Position numbers and translations under genes: made by a program. A DNA stretch of 64,000 bases from NCBI GenBank assembly GCA_964019415.1, contig OZ025874.1:2075512-2139511 (forward strand), written 5' to 3'. Below are positions 44,453 to 54,384 of this stretch, piece after piece; position 1 is the first letter of the stretch, and the number at the start of each line of letters is the position of its first letter. Source of the stretch: Ianthella basta (lineage: Eukaryota > Porifera > Demospongiae > Verongiida > Ianthellidae). The notes beneath the pieces were generated by a model. It did not search any database. It was not told the origin of the DNA and saw only the letters and a list, made by a program, of their open reading frames with translations.

Positions 44453-45205
44453 GTTTCCCTGACGGCATTCTCTGGCCAAGTGGCCTTGTCTGCCACATGT
44501 GAAGCACCGGCGACCTTCTGAGCCTTGGTGGCGGAAAGGGCAGTCACGCTGCATGTGACCCATGCGGTTGCAGGCAAAACAGCGCCTCTGCTCCCGGTTG
44601 GTAGTGCGAAGTGACGCTGTTGTCAGAGCTGCAACTTGTTCAGTTAGCTTCCCAATCTGCTCTTTAAGCTGTTCCACATCACCTGCTCCTTCCCTGACAA
44701 CTGCTGCGTGGGCCTGGTCGTCCAAGGTCATCAGGAGTCGGGCCCGCTCCACTGCTGCTTTCAATGTCTTAGCCTCTCCCGTTGCTCTAAGTTGCCGCCC
44801 TATGACTGGGGGTATGCCTGCTAGGAACTGGTGCAGGAGTAGTTGGTCCCGAGCCTCTGCATCTAGATTTGACATTGCCTGCCCCAGCAACTTCTTCAAA
44901 TCATGCACAAATACAGACAGGGCCTCGCCTGGAAGTAACTTCCGTCGGTGGAACTCGTCCAGCGTTACGAACGGGGCGGGCATTAACTTGCCCGTCTTCT
45001 TGGCGGTCTCAAAGTTTCCTCGCTCCTCCTTGCTCAGATCCAGCCACGTTGCGAGGGCCTCTCCCTCCAACAGTGTCAGCAGCTTCAAGGCCATGGTGGC
45101 TGCGTCCCAACCGTTTGCCCTGCTGCATATCTCGAACCGCTGGAACCACTCCAGTGCGTCACCGCTGGCGAAGGACTTGGGTATGCTGATATGACGCTCT
45201 GCCAT
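44402..45205 (-). CDS. gag: Gypsy Gag with two CCHC zinc knuckles
   Basis: The first ATG (MAERHISIPK) is at 45,205; an upstream in-frame GTG at 45,229 overlaps the primer-binding site and is unlikely. The N-terminal part (FASGDALEWFQRFEICSRAN, then LTLLEGEALATWL) is the capsid-like region of Ty3/gypsy Gag, which packages the RNA. The C-terminus has CFACNRMGHMQRDC and CFTCGRQGHLAREC, two zinc knuckles. The stop is at 44,402, 51 bases after the frameshift site. Confidence 0.9.
   Translation of the reverse strand: MAERHISIPKSFASGDALEWFQRFEICSRANGWDAATMALKLLTLLEGEALATWLDLSKEERGNFETAKKTGKLMPAPFVTLDEFHRRKLLPGEALSVFVHDLKKLLGQAMSNLDAEARDQLLLHQFLAGIPPVIGRQLRATGEAKTLKAAVERARLLMTLDDQAHAAVVREGAGDVEQLKEQIGKLTEQVAALTTASLRTTNREQRRCFACNRMGHMQRDCPFRHQGSEGRRCFTCGRQGHLARECRQGNDQGASVKGNRRPQPPQ
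44417..44446 (-). promoter_or_regulatory. Hairpin stimulating the frameshift
   Basis: GGGGCGTCTGT and ACAGGCGCCCC pair over 11 bp (one T/G wobble) around the loop CAAGGGCA, starting six bases after the slippery site, as expected for a frameshift stimulator. Confidence 0.8.
44453..44459 (-). promoter_or_regulatory. -1 ribosomal frameshift site GGGAAAC
   Basis: In the Gag frame the minus strand reads CAG GGA AAC GAC, i.e. G GGA AAC, a classical slippery heptamer. A slip back of one base leads into the pol frame (CGA CCA AGG). Spacing to the hairpin is six bases. Confidence 0.88.
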
Positions 45206-45221
45206 CGCGCTCTCCTGCTCT

Positions 45222-45242
45222 CGAACCACCCTCTGCTACCAA
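45222..45242 (-). promoter_or_regulatory. Primer-binding site, initiator tRNA-Met type
   Basis: The minus strand next to the 5' LTR reads TGGTAGCAGAGGGTGGTT. The first 12 bases match the complement of the metazoan initiator tRNA-Met 3' end, and most of the remainder matches with one change. Confidence 0.75.
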
Positions 45243-45462
45243 TGTAACTGGTGCTCTGCGTTTCGCAAGGCGGACACGGGTCGAACAGTAACACGGACAC
45301 AATTATTGACTCCCTCCAAATCTGAGGTCAAAAGCACTGCGCATGCGCATACAAAACCAATTATGACATCACAACACTAATACGTACAGCAACACAAGGT
45401 AAGCACAAGATAAGGGTACAAGAGCATGCACACACTGTTCATACACATGTAACAGTTCTACA
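45243..45462 (-). repeat. Gypsy 5' LTR, 220 bp
   Basis: It contains the element's promoter by analogy; no unambiguous TATA box was identified. Confidence 0.93.
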
Positions 45463-46037
45463 CATATATGGCTACTGTCACATCAATGTAACAGGTACAC
45501 TCTCCAAAGGTCATGGGGAAGCTGCATGAACCAATTCTAATCAGCAAATGGCTTGCAACAAAAGTGGAGCATGCACATGTTTCAGTGTCCCAAAAGATGG
45601 ATTCACAACCGAGGATTGACAGAACAGATCGTCGGCGACGATACTGTGAATCAATTGCTTACCCCTTCACTGCCGCTGTTGTACTGGGCTGAACCAAATT
45701 CTTTCCTAACACACTTGATCCAGTAACTGATCTGAAGTCGAAACATATGCACCTACGCCTTCCTAACGTGTCCGTGCACTCTGGCGTCAGTCATTGTGCG
45801 GAATATCATGGACACAAATCGCCAGCTCTTTATAGATGGCCCTGGATAGGTTGCGAAGGTGCAGAAGACGTCTGCCACAGCGTCTTACGGTGCTCAGCAG
45901 TGTTGCTAGTCAACGAAGACAGGGTCTAAAGTGTTCTTCCCTGTTCTAGTATGGGATTACCACCAGGTCCGTCTCATATCCCCAACAGAAGTCACACTAA
46001 GATTCAAATCTGAGGGTGCTTATTTACGATAAGCCAC
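45463..46037. other. Spacer of copy B, right arm of split MITE at its start
   Basis: Counterpart of 8,780-9,344. No supported gene. Confidence 0.4.
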
Positions 46038-46147
46038 TTACTACACGCTATCAATGCCATGCCGCATTTACTGCATGAGTCCCGAGGGCACGAAGTGCCT
46101 GAGGGGGAATGCAGTAAATATGGTACTGCATTGATAGCGTGTAGTAA
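46038..46147. mobile_element. Fold-back MITE, copy B
   Basis: Counterpart of 9,345-9,452 with the same TTACTACACGC / GCGTGTAGTAA ends. Confidence 0.75.
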
Positions 46148-46478
46148 CTAGTACTTATTGCAAGTTCACCTGCATATTATGCGTTAGGAGTTAACTCCAT
46201 TTCATTCCGTCTTGTATGTGGTATCTATATACCACACTCAAGTGTAATGCATATAAGTGATAGCCACTGAAAGCAAAGGCCAAGGGTGGATATCATATAG
46301 CATCATGCATGAAGTATAAGTAAAAAATACTGTATATATCACGTCAAGTTCAAGTGTTACCAACATTATTTTGCCGCACTCCAGATGTCACCCAGTTGCT
46401 ATGGTAGCATGTTATATAATGGTGACTGCAGTATATAAGATACTTTGTTATGGTACTATCTGTTCCATATCCATGCAG
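46148..46478. other. Intron just upstream of AIG1 exon, copy B
   Basis: It includes about 0.18 kb (46,156-46,340) absent from copy A, with an ATATACCACACT/AGTGTAATG region. No exon seen. Confidence 0.4.
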
Positions 46479-47803
46479 GTGTGGAAGTGGTGAAAACAGA
46501 CATGAATCTTACAGGAGAAGAGCTGCATGCCCTTCAGACTGTTAGTAGTGATGATACTGTGTGGCAAATGGTTGGTGTGACCGGAGTGGGAAAGAGCTTG
46601 TTAGGGAACTTCTTGCTTGAAAAGGATAAGTTCAAGGTCAAAGGTTCAGGTGTTGCAGGCTCTGTGACTGATAAAGTTCAAGTGGGCTGCTCTGTGCTGA
46701 ACAGCCAGCGATTGTGCATCGTGGATACTCCTGGCTGCTTTGATACTCGGCGCGGGAGAATGCAGAATGAAGAAGCTGAGAACTTGGCAAATGATCTAGC
46801 CCATTTGGCTGTAGATCTCAGCAAAACTATTCTGATGGCTCGGCATGGCATTCACGCTTTCTTGGTGGTGGTTCGAGCTGACGTAACAGAATTGGTTAGC
46901 ACCACAGTGCTGTTGGACCTGTTTGGCATTATTGGTAACTTCTGGAACCACACCATTGTGGTGTTCACACATGGAAAGAGGTTTGACGAAACAAGTGAGG
47001 ATAAGAAACACACTGCACTGGAGGCAACGCTAAACAGTCCCACCAATTGCCCTGATGACTGGAAGACCCTCATTGAGAAGGCTGGCAATCGGTATGTGAT
47101 TGTTGAGTCGAAGGAGTGGCGAGATGACAAGGAATACCACAAGAGAAAGGTGAAAGAATTTATAAAGCACTCTTCTGCTATTGTTTCTTCTCATGGCCCA
47201 TACAATGATGCATTGCTTTCTTTGGTCCGGGTTCACATTGAGAATGCCAAGCTTGAATTACGCCATGATTTCAGTAACGTGGACAGTCCAGAGGCACAGG
47301 TTGCAGCACTGCAGATTGCATTTCCAAACATCAAACGCTCGCTTCACACGATTATTAGCATCAAGCTGGCTGGAGGGGTTGATGTTGAAGCAAAGGAAGA
47401 AGAATTGTTGGAAGCTCGCAGGCGAAATGACCAGTTGCATCAGCAGGTCCTGAAGGAGCAAGCAGAAAAGCGCAAGGCTCAGGAAGCAGAAGTCAGAGCA
47501 AGGGAGGAACAAAGAGTGGCCGAGGAACAAGCAAGAGTGGAACGTGAGGCAGCAGAAAAGGCTAGAAGGGAATTGGAAGAGTACCTAAAGAAGCCTACAT
47601 TTGCAGAAAGGGTTGTAGAGACACGTATTACCCGTGAAGGATTCTATAAGTGGGAGTATGTGTACACTGCTGAGGCTGTAGATGTGGCTACAGAGATAAC
47701 AGCTAAGGCAAGGAATTACCAATCCAAAGGTGGGGCCAAGGAACATGCTAGAATTAATCTCAAGGCCAAGCTACTGGACAGAGGCATCATCCGCAAAGAT
47801 TGA
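46479..47803 (+). CDS. AIG1/GIMAP-family GTPase, large 3' exon (unit B)
   Basis: Same length (1,325 nt) and structure as 9,605-10,929: acceptor CATGCAG|GT in phase 1, P-loop GVTGVGKS, DTPG, THGK, coiled coil and the conserved C-terminal domain, ending at TGA 47,801-47,803. Replacements relative to unit A cluster around the switch-I-like region (LEKDKFKVKGSGVAGSVTDK against REKDEFKVKRPGVAGSVTDT) and in the coiled coil. All nucleotide-binding motifs are unchanged, so both copies look functional. The internal ATG at 46,502 offers an alternative start. Confidence 0.88.
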
Positions 47804-47819
47804 GTGATCTTCTGCAATT

Positions 47820-47892
47820 AACCTTCATCCACAATTAACTTTCATCCACAATTAACTTTCATCCACAATTAACTTTCATCCACAATTAATCT
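47820..47892 (+). repeat. 17-bp tandem repeat after the stop, four units
   Basis: Counterpart of 10,941-10,998 with one extra unit. Confidence 0.75.
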
Positions 47893-48442
47893 GCAATCAT
47901 GAGTGATTGTAATGCAGCTGATTACATGGTTGTATTGTTTAGCTTTGTCTAGCTGTAATAGTTATGCTTTGCACATTTGCTGTACATTGGTAAGCAAATT
48001 TAGCTCTTTGTAATTATATCAATTGGTGCAGAATTACAATGGTATTGTACGTACATCAATGGCCAGAACATATGCAATTGGGCATGCATGCATTAATGAA
48101 CTCTATTGCATGATTGTATTAGGTGTATGCAAATTAATGCATGTGATGTCTTCATCATAGCATTATAGTATAGATATATAGTTGCGCCTATTATATAGTA
48201 ATAAAATATGTAGCTTGATCATTATAATCATCAAAATATGTAGCTTGATTACATTATAGACTGCAAGAATTATAGCATGACGATGGGTATAAGATTATAA
48301 CAGAAATGCAGTATGTGTACACAAATGTTGCGTTAGTGTGACAACTGTCAGTAACATGCATGCAAACAAGAACTTAGTGCACATGTGAGTGAAACACAGT
48401 ACAGACATTGTAATCAAATACATGCAGCATATGTTGCCATGG

Positions 48443-49404
48443 CTACATATCGTCCATGCCACTCGGCATGTAGTCGTGGTCAAACTCCTCCCCACTGTTT
48501 CTCGCTTTCTGCCCTTGCAGTGCCATTGTCTCAATGACAAGGTGACCACTGGCGTCACTATCGTCAGAGTCCTCGTCATCCCGTAACGGCACTCCCATGT
48601 AGCCATCCTCGAGATCATCAAGGTCGTCTAGGTCCTCCAAATCATCTTCCATCTCATCCACATCGGGCTGCTCAGCAGAAGTGCGTTTCGCAGTCTCCTT
48701 TGGAAATGATGACACCACCTTCTGTTCGGGTGATCTGTGGGTATGGACGGGAGAGGTGGGGTCATTTTGTGGCTGTGGGGCATTGTGTACTGGTGACTTG
48801 ATTATGCTCCCAGTGTCAATGCTGACTGAGCGTCGTGGTGAGAGCAACAATCTGGGCCCTTCATTCTTCAAAGGAGACTGTTGAGGTGTCAAGCTGACAC
48901 CTCCTCTGGACGGACTTGAAGTTGGAACTTCACTACTTGCAATCGAAGGACCGATAGGGATGTCCTCTAGGGGTGGAGCAGGGTTGCTGTCCTCCTCTTC
49001 CTCAGCTACAATTCCTTCTTGTGGGCTGTGGGCGTGGTCAGAAGAGGGGGTGTGGTCAGCGGGAGGTGATGGAGGGAGCTCCTCATCACCATCAGATAGC
49101 TCTTCCTGTATTGCATCATCATCTTCTTCGTCCAAATCTGTTGGTTTCTTCTGATCATACACCAGTGGTATTATGGCAAGAGCTTCCTTGCAGAACTTTG
49201 CTCTCTTCCTCATGTCCTCATACTTGGCACTCAGTCTGTCCCTCTTCCTCCGCAGACGCTCTTCCTTGTTACAAGTATCCCTGACTTCTTTCCTCAAACT
49301 CTCCAGCTCTTTATTGCGTTTTGCGATCTCTGCGTTCACCTGTGTGAGTTCGGTTTGGAGCTGAGGTGCCTTCTGACGACAATACCTGTAGGTCTTTAGA
49401 GCAC
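48443..49404 (-). CDS. Coiled-coil/acidic-tail protein, last exon, intact frame (copy B)
   Basis: The exon runs from acceptor TACTACCAG|GTGC (phase 1) to the stop after PSGMDDM. The frame is open throughout: ALKTYRYCRQKAPQLQTELT, a long helix (AEIAKRNKELESLRKEVRD, RLRRKRDRL), KFCKEALAIIPLVYDQKKPT, an acidic linker, a Ser/Pro-rich middle and a DDLEDLDDLDDLED tail. The frame can be followed upstream to 49,465, but that is intron. The upstream coiled-coil exon known from copy A (13,123-13,332) is missing, because homology ends at about 49,620 where the non-LTR element begins. The gene is not recognised. Confidence 0.6.
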
Positions 49405-49834
49405 CTGGTAGTAGTGGAAAAGGAGGAGTCAATGACGGAGCAGTATGAAGTGTAAGATGGAGCAAGGCAGTGTTTCATACAAGCAAACTGTACCTTCCCA
49501 TACATACATAAATGACATTGTCACACACACACACCGTACACAAACCACACACACTGCGAGTACACACACACACAACACACACCACACTCTTCGGCCACCG
49601 TCAGCACCCTGAAAGCCATTAATATATATTATTATTAATATTATTATTATGAATAGGTAATAATGGTATGAGTGTACGTAAGTGCTTTACATTATAATAA
49701 AATACAATAATAGATTAACCACAATAATAATACCACATGTACAGATTCTGACACACAGTGCTTAAACACTAAATAGTGCTAAAAGTACAGTACACCCTAA
49801 ATAAGCATGCATGCAAAATGCTAAAACAGAATCG

Positions 49835-52624
49835 TCAGAGATCAAAACTGATGTCAACATTAGCACTGTCAGGGAGGGATGCAATCACCGATGCTGCATT
49901 TCCGACCTGAATGGCAATGGAGATTCTCTGCAGTAGAAAGGTACATGACCGTGCTTCCCCAGTAACCATCTTGAGCCGCTGGCTAGGCTCCCTCAGAAAA
50001 TCCCTGGACTTTGGACCAATGGTACCACAAGTCTCCAGAGCAACTGGCTGGAAAAGATACATGCTGTCCAGGTGAGCATACTTCTTGGCCTTCTCTTCTT
50101 CAGCATGTGCCGCTGCTCCTCCTGGCTCTGTGGCTGCTCTTCGACGGTGCGACTGACAAAACGTATCGACACATGTGGCATCCCATACTAGATACTTTCC
50201 TTGTTCCCAGGGAACCATGGTCATCCCATCAGGACGCTTCCCATCTGCCCGGTGCAGCCCTGAAGGCTCTAGCCGAGAGGGGATTTTCGCAGCTGTGAGA
50301 GCGTGTTGGATGAGACTATTCACAGTGTTGTGACGCGACAATCTCCCCTGGCTGAAACGACAACTTAGACCATGTCTGAAAAATTGGTCAACATCACTGC
50401 CACAGTGTACACACTGGTGAGGCTGTCCAAGGGGAGCTCCCACTCTCAAACCCACAGCAATCCTGATGGCCTCATCACTCATTCTCAGTCCAAGGGAAGA
50501 AACTGGCGGAGCATTCAGCCATGCTCCAGATTCTGCTGAGCCAGCAGCCAGCAACCTGGCTTTGGATTCATCATCATTGCAGAGTGTGAGGATGGTGTCA
50601 AACAGAGCATCAATCCTTGGCCTATCCCAGACTTTCTGCCTACTCGATGTAGTGGGTGCAGGCATCTCGGGTGGTAGGTCTTGCTTCCACACCCTCAAAG
50701 CAAAATCTCTTTCCTCATACTGAGTTGTTGATAGGTGAGCTGGTAACAGGTCTAGCATAAGCGACAGGGCTCCATCAGCTGAAGCCAAAAAGGCAGTAGG
50801 TGCAAGATGGGAGGCCCTTCGTATGCCAAGACCACCACACCAGACAGGGAGAGTGGCCTGAAGCCAGCAGGGATCATCTGGATGGAAGTTGAGGTTGGTG
50901 ATCTTAGACAAGATGGATAGCAGCAGATGGTCCCAAGAAATTAACAAAGGTGTCAGGAAAGCTGGTGATGTACGCAAAATATGTAGTAGTTTTGGGACAG
51001 AGAATGAATGCCGAAGGAGAGTAAGAGCATCATGTGCATGGAGGTGGTGCAGGCATTCTCCTATCAATTGAAGCTGGCTAATTTGGCAATCCAAAACTTT
51101 CTTCAATGACATAGCCCCCAAAGGAGACCCCAGTAACATTGCTTGATCAGGACTAACATACTGCAGATCAGCCAGCACAGGCATATCCTGTGTATCAAAA
51201 CCATCATTACAGATCAGTTCAGACTTTGCTACATTAAGTCGCAAGCCTAGTTGCTCCCCTGCTTCTTCGATGAATGACAGGTCCGCAGAGATGTCCTCAA
51301 GTGTGCCTCCTATTGTACCATCATCAAGATAGAAGATCTTGTACTCTGACTTCAAACTAGAGACAAGGTCATGGATGGATAAGCAGAACAACAATGGGCC
51401 AATAGGGTCTCCTTGTTGTATACCCTCTAATGAGATGATCTTCACTTTCTCCCATAAAAGCACTGACTCGGTAGAGTAGGCTGAGTGGACATATGGCAAT
51501 AGTTCTGGAATGAACTTCTTCACTGCATAAAGCATCTTGTCACGCCTGACACTGTTGAATGCATTTTCAAAATCTACCTTAATGAGGGCTTTGTTGGATG
51601 GTAGGTTGTGCAAATTAATCCTTGTGGCATGCACTGCTGCTTCCACTCCACTGGAAATTCCAAACCCTAATTGGTGCGGAGCCAGGATATCTGGAATGGT
51701 GTTGAGAGCATGAAGGCATGCACACTTAGAAGCAAGCCTCCTGATGGTACTTCCCACAGCAATTGGGCGAAGGCCACCATTTTCTTTTGTGAGCGCTGTA
51801 AGTTTAGCACCGAACAATAAACTGCGTACTGCTACAGGTGTTCTACCTTCTAGAATCAAGGTAATCAAGGCAGTTAGTGCATTCAAAACACTTACAGCAC
51901 CATCCTCTGCTGCAGGTCCAATAAGATCCTTCAGGTGTTGTGGCAACAAACCATCAGTTCCCCCACTAGAGCCACTGGGAAACAACATGATTGCTCTTCT
52001 AATCAATTCTTCATTAACAGTGAAACCCAAGGGAGCCGGGTGTGGCTGATCCTCAATGATGGAATTCAAATTCCGCGGGGGATGCTTCAGTTTCATGGCT
52101 TCAATTGTAGAAGGGGACTGCTCTGCTATTGTGTCCCTGCTACAAGCCAACCTCACTGCACCTCTGTAGTCCCCTTCCTCCAACTTGCTGCTGACTCTGG
52201 CCGCCAATGCCTCCGTGGAATTCCGCGATTTTGGCCATCTTCCATAGCTTCCAGTACTGTACGACTCGTTGGGATCACCGTTCTCTTCGGACACTTGCTT
52301 ACTAACTGAAGAAGCCAAACTCCACCGCCTATCCCCTTGCTCAGGACGGCGAAGACACCTTCTGGGAAATTGGAGAAGCCTGGCCCAGGATGGGACGTCA
52401 TTACGAGACACAACTTGTTCAATAATGGCGGCGAGCTTTCTAGCAGCAGATGGTCGAGACAGGCGGGGTATCCTTCTTAAAATCCTTGTAGGCTTGGCTA
52501 AAAATTTAAGCAGTTCTCCAATTTCCGAACCGATAGATTCTGAATCTTCTGAGTGAGTGCAATCCGGTATGCGAGGGCTTTCAACGTTACTTCTTACGCG
52601 AGATTCTGCGACTGGAATCGGTGT
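49835..52624 (-). CDS. Reverse transcriptase with C-terminal zinc finger and restriction-like endonuclease
   Basis: The frame is open from just after the TAA at 52,627-52,625 to the stop at 49,835; a usable start may be at about 52,411. RT blocks: LLFGAKLTALTKENGGLRPI and GSTIRRLASKCA (motif 1-2), ALIKVDFENAFNSVRR (motif A), EGIQQGDPIGPLLFCLSIHD (motif B), YKIFYLDDGTIGG (motif C with both Asp). Then a large thumb, a zinc-binding CVHCG...FFRHGLSC, and GKRPDGMTMVPWEQGKYLVW followed by DATCVDTF, which fits the PD-(D/E)XK endonuclease core. Such proteins nick the target and prime cDNA synthesis from it. All catalytic residues I can identify are present. Confidence 0.82.
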   Translation of the reverse strand, partial: TPIPVAESRVRSNVESPRIPDCTHSEDSESIGSEIGELLKFLAKPTRILRRIPRLSRPSAARKLAAIIEQVVSRNDVPSWARLLQFPRRCLRRPEQGDRRWSLASSVSKQVSEENGDPNESYSTGSYGRWPKSRNSTEALAARVSSKLEEGDYRGAVRLACSRDTIAEQSPSTIEAMKLKHPPRNLNSIIEDQPHPAPLGFTVNEELIRRAIMLFPSGSSGGTDGLLPQHLKDLIGPAAEDGAVSVLNALTALITLILEGRTPVAVRSLLFGAKLTALTKENGGLRPIAVGSTIRRLASKCACLHALNTIPDILAPHQLGFGISSGVEAAVHATRINLHNLPSNKALIKVDFENAFNSVRRDKMLYAVKKFIPELLPYVHSAYSTESVLLWEKVKIISLEGIQQGDPIGPLLFCLSIHDLVSSLKSEYKIFYLDDGTIGGTLEDISADLSFIEEAGEQLGLRLNVAKSELICNDGFDTQDMPVLADLQYVSPDQAMLLGSPLGAMSLKKVLDCQISQLQLIGECLHHLHAHDALTLLRHSFSVPKLLHILRTSPAFLTPLLISWDHLLLSILSKITNLNFHPDDPCWLQATLPVWCGGLGIRRASHLAPTAFLASADGALSLMLDLLPAHLSTTQYEERDFALRVWKQDLPPEMPAPTTSSRQKVWDRPRIDALFDTILTLCNDDESKARLLAAGSAESGAWLNAPPVSSLGLRMSDEAIRIAVGLRVGAPLGQPHQCVHCGSDVDQFFRHGLSCRFSQGRLSRHNTVNSLIQHALTAAKIPSRLEPSGLHRADGKRPDGMTMVPWEQGKYLVWDATCVDTFCQSHRRRAATEPGGAAAHAEEEKAKKYAHLDSMYLFQPVALETCGTIGPKSRDFLREPSQRLKMVTGEARSCTFLLQRISIAIQVGNAASVIASLPDSANVDISFDL

Positions 52625-52786
52625 TTAAGGTGAGTGCTTCAAATTCTGGCATCTAATTGGGTTTGACAGCGATGGCCAACAATCGACACACGATAGCTTA
52701 TTCTTCACGCACTGACACCTCACACAGCGACCAGTCTTCATACATGGGCAACATCTTTGCGATCGTGCTTGAGATCTTTCCGCCAT
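52625..52786 (-). CDS. Cys-rich N-terminal ORF of the non-LTR element
   Basis: ATG at 52,786, 53 codons, with CCPCMKTGRCVRCQC and CVDCWPSLSNPIRCQN: a CxC-type metal-binding pattern, probably nucleic-acid binding. It is in the same frame as the RT ORF and separated from it only by one TAA. Either the stop is a recent mutation or the two parts are linked by readthrough. Confidence 0.6.
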   Translation of the reverse strand: MAERSQARSQRCCPCMKTGRCVRCQCVKNKLSCVDCWPSLSNPIRCQNLKHSP

Positions 52787-52806
52787 TTTCCCATCATCAT
52801 CCGTCA

Positions 52807-52807
52807 C

Positions 52808-52844
<37 letters not shown>

Positions 52845-52845
52845 G
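52807..52845. repeat. (TTA)n microsatellite at the 5' end of the non-LTR element
   Basis: About 12 TTA units. The first element-specific bases (GTGACGGATG on the minus strand) follow at once. Confidence 0.9.
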
Positions 52846-53430
52846 TATAGATGGTACGTATGCTTTGGCCCCTGGGGCCGATTTCTTTCGTGACATCGCC
52901 ATTTAAATGACTGCTGCTCGCGCACCACTTTGAATATTTGCAGCGGCAAGCCTCAAACGGTAAGTTATGCAACAACAAGCGCTGAAGACCTGCTACCCTT
53001 AACACGCCCATCCTTTCCTGGAGCGACTTTGGGAGAAGATCAGTGAATGTTCTTCCTACAATGTTTAGAACTTCACAAGCACAAGAGCTCACCCTCATGG
53101 TGCACACATTTTGTTCACCTGCTCTGTCTAGATCTCCTTCTTGAGAAAGTGCCACACTTGAGCAAAGATACTTTACTCTGTAGATATTAGAAGTCCATAT
53201 CAATTGCAAACATTTATGCACATTGACTGTCCTGTAGCCAAATTGCCTATGCACCGTAATTCGGTACATGGGTGGAAATATTGGTGACGAAATTAATTTG
53301 GTAGATTTTCTGAAATCTTCTAAGCTGCCAAATAAAAAACCCATCAATATTTTCTCTATACAGTATATAAATAATTCTTACTATATGGCTATACATGTAT
53401 TATTTCATATTTGCTTGTGTGGAATTGTAG
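52846..53430. other. Start of the third unit, no exon recognised
   Basis: Contains the dispersed block also seen at 2,820, 32,270 and 36,300. No CARD-like or transmembrane exon was found for this unit. Confidence 0.4.
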
Positions 53431-53514
53431 ATGAATCATTGATTACAAGTTCTGTGGCTATCACTACTGATCACACTCAGCCAACGTTACCTGACAGCGG
53501 AGTGGACACTGAAG
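53431..53514 (+). CDS. Ser/Thr-rich stalk exon R6, 84 nt
   Basis: Acceptor GAATTGTAG, donor GAAG|GTTTGT, phase 1-1. Encodes DESLITSSVAITTDHTQPTL and ends VDTEG. Confidence 0.68.
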
Positions 53515-53963
53515 GTTTGTCTTGTGTGTTCACCTACGTGTTGTGGACAAGGAGATTTAATTGCTAAGAGGATTGTTTTTCATGTAAAGAAAGCTTTAGA
53601 GCTTTAATTACTGATCCTTTGTATCAGGATTTTCACTGTGAAACCAGTTTGCCTGAATCACTTTCCAAATTTAGCTTTGAAAGTCTGCTACTGAAATCAG
53701 AAATTATCAGCAAAGGCATTTTCTTTACCATCCAAGTCCATGCCAAGTTGTCAATTATGCAAGAGTTGAACGATTTCAAATGAAGTGTGCCAGTTGTGCC
53801 AAATTGGTTGCATGGGCTAAACTGATTTCCAGTATAACAATTGCATGTGAGTGTACCAAACTGGTTTAGGACCACTTCAAATTGGGTTAAAGTTGGCACA
53901 CATATGCATTGGGAACATCCCCTACAATTATAATTATAGTTATTGCACATTATCTGTTTACAG

Positions 53964-54047
53964 ATGAGTCATTGAGTACAACTTCTGTGGCTGTCACTAC
54001 TGACCACCCTCAGCCAACGTTGCCTAGCAGTGGAGTGGGCACTGAAG
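53964..54047 (+). CDS. Ser/Thr-rich stalk exon R7, 84 nt
   Basis: Acceptor GTTTACAG, donor GAAG|GTTTGT, phase 1-1. Encodes DESLSTTSVAVTTDHPQPTL and ends VGTEG. Confidence 0.68.
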
Positions 54048-54191
54048 GTTTGTCTTGCGTTCACTTAAGTGTTGTGGATATAATGAGGGATATATAATTG
54101 GTGACAGGTCTTTGCCTGGGCTGTGAAGCTGTAGAGTTAAAATTACATAATTATGGCTATATGTTGCATATTTTTCTTAATATGCACATAG

Positions 54192-54275
54192 ATACACCAT
54201 TGAGTACAAGTTCTGTGGCTACCACTGTCGATCACCCACAGCCAACGTTGACTAGCACTGGGGTGGACACTGAAG
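54192..54275 (+). CDS. Ser/Thr-rich stalk exon R8, 84 nt
   Basis: Acceptor TGCACATAG, donor GAAG|GTTTGT, phase 1-1. Encodes DTPLSTSSVATTVDHPQPTL and ends VDTEG. This is the last stalk exon before the AIG1 exon of unit C. Confidence 0.68.
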
Positions 54276-54384
54276 GTTTGTCTTGTTTGTTCACCTAGCT
54301 GTTCATGCATTTGTAGGTGGTGATAATGATTCATGCTATTAATTTCTGCTTCCATCTTGTAACATGCATAATATATGAATGGAT

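Larger units (their letters stand above)
40839..45462 (-). mobile_element. Ty3/gypsy LTR retrotransposon, 4,624 bp, young but dead
   Basis: Two 220-bp LTRs (TGTAAC...CTACA on the + strand) flank gag and pol on the minus strand. The flanks share CATA (40,835-40,838 and 45,463-45,466; CATAT if the terminal T is shared), and copy A has the empty site CTTCCATATATGG, proving insertion after the duplication. The LTRs differ at one base (C at about 40,909, T at about 45,303). The element nevertheless carries an Asn in the RT active site and a stop codon in the integrase active site. Confidence 0.95.
49625..52845 (-). mobile_element. Nearly full-length non-LTR retrotransposon between ATT/AAT tracts
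   Basis: On the minus strand: (AAT)n tract (52,808-52,845), a Cys-rich start, a continuous RT/endonuclease frame with one TAA, a 3' UTR of about 210 bp and a terminal AATAATAATATTAATAATAA (from about 49,650 down to 49,625). The paralogous site in copy A (about 12,910) has neither the tracts nor the element. A C-terminal restriction-like endonuclease instead of an N-terminal APE places it near the R2-type group. Confidence 0.8.
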
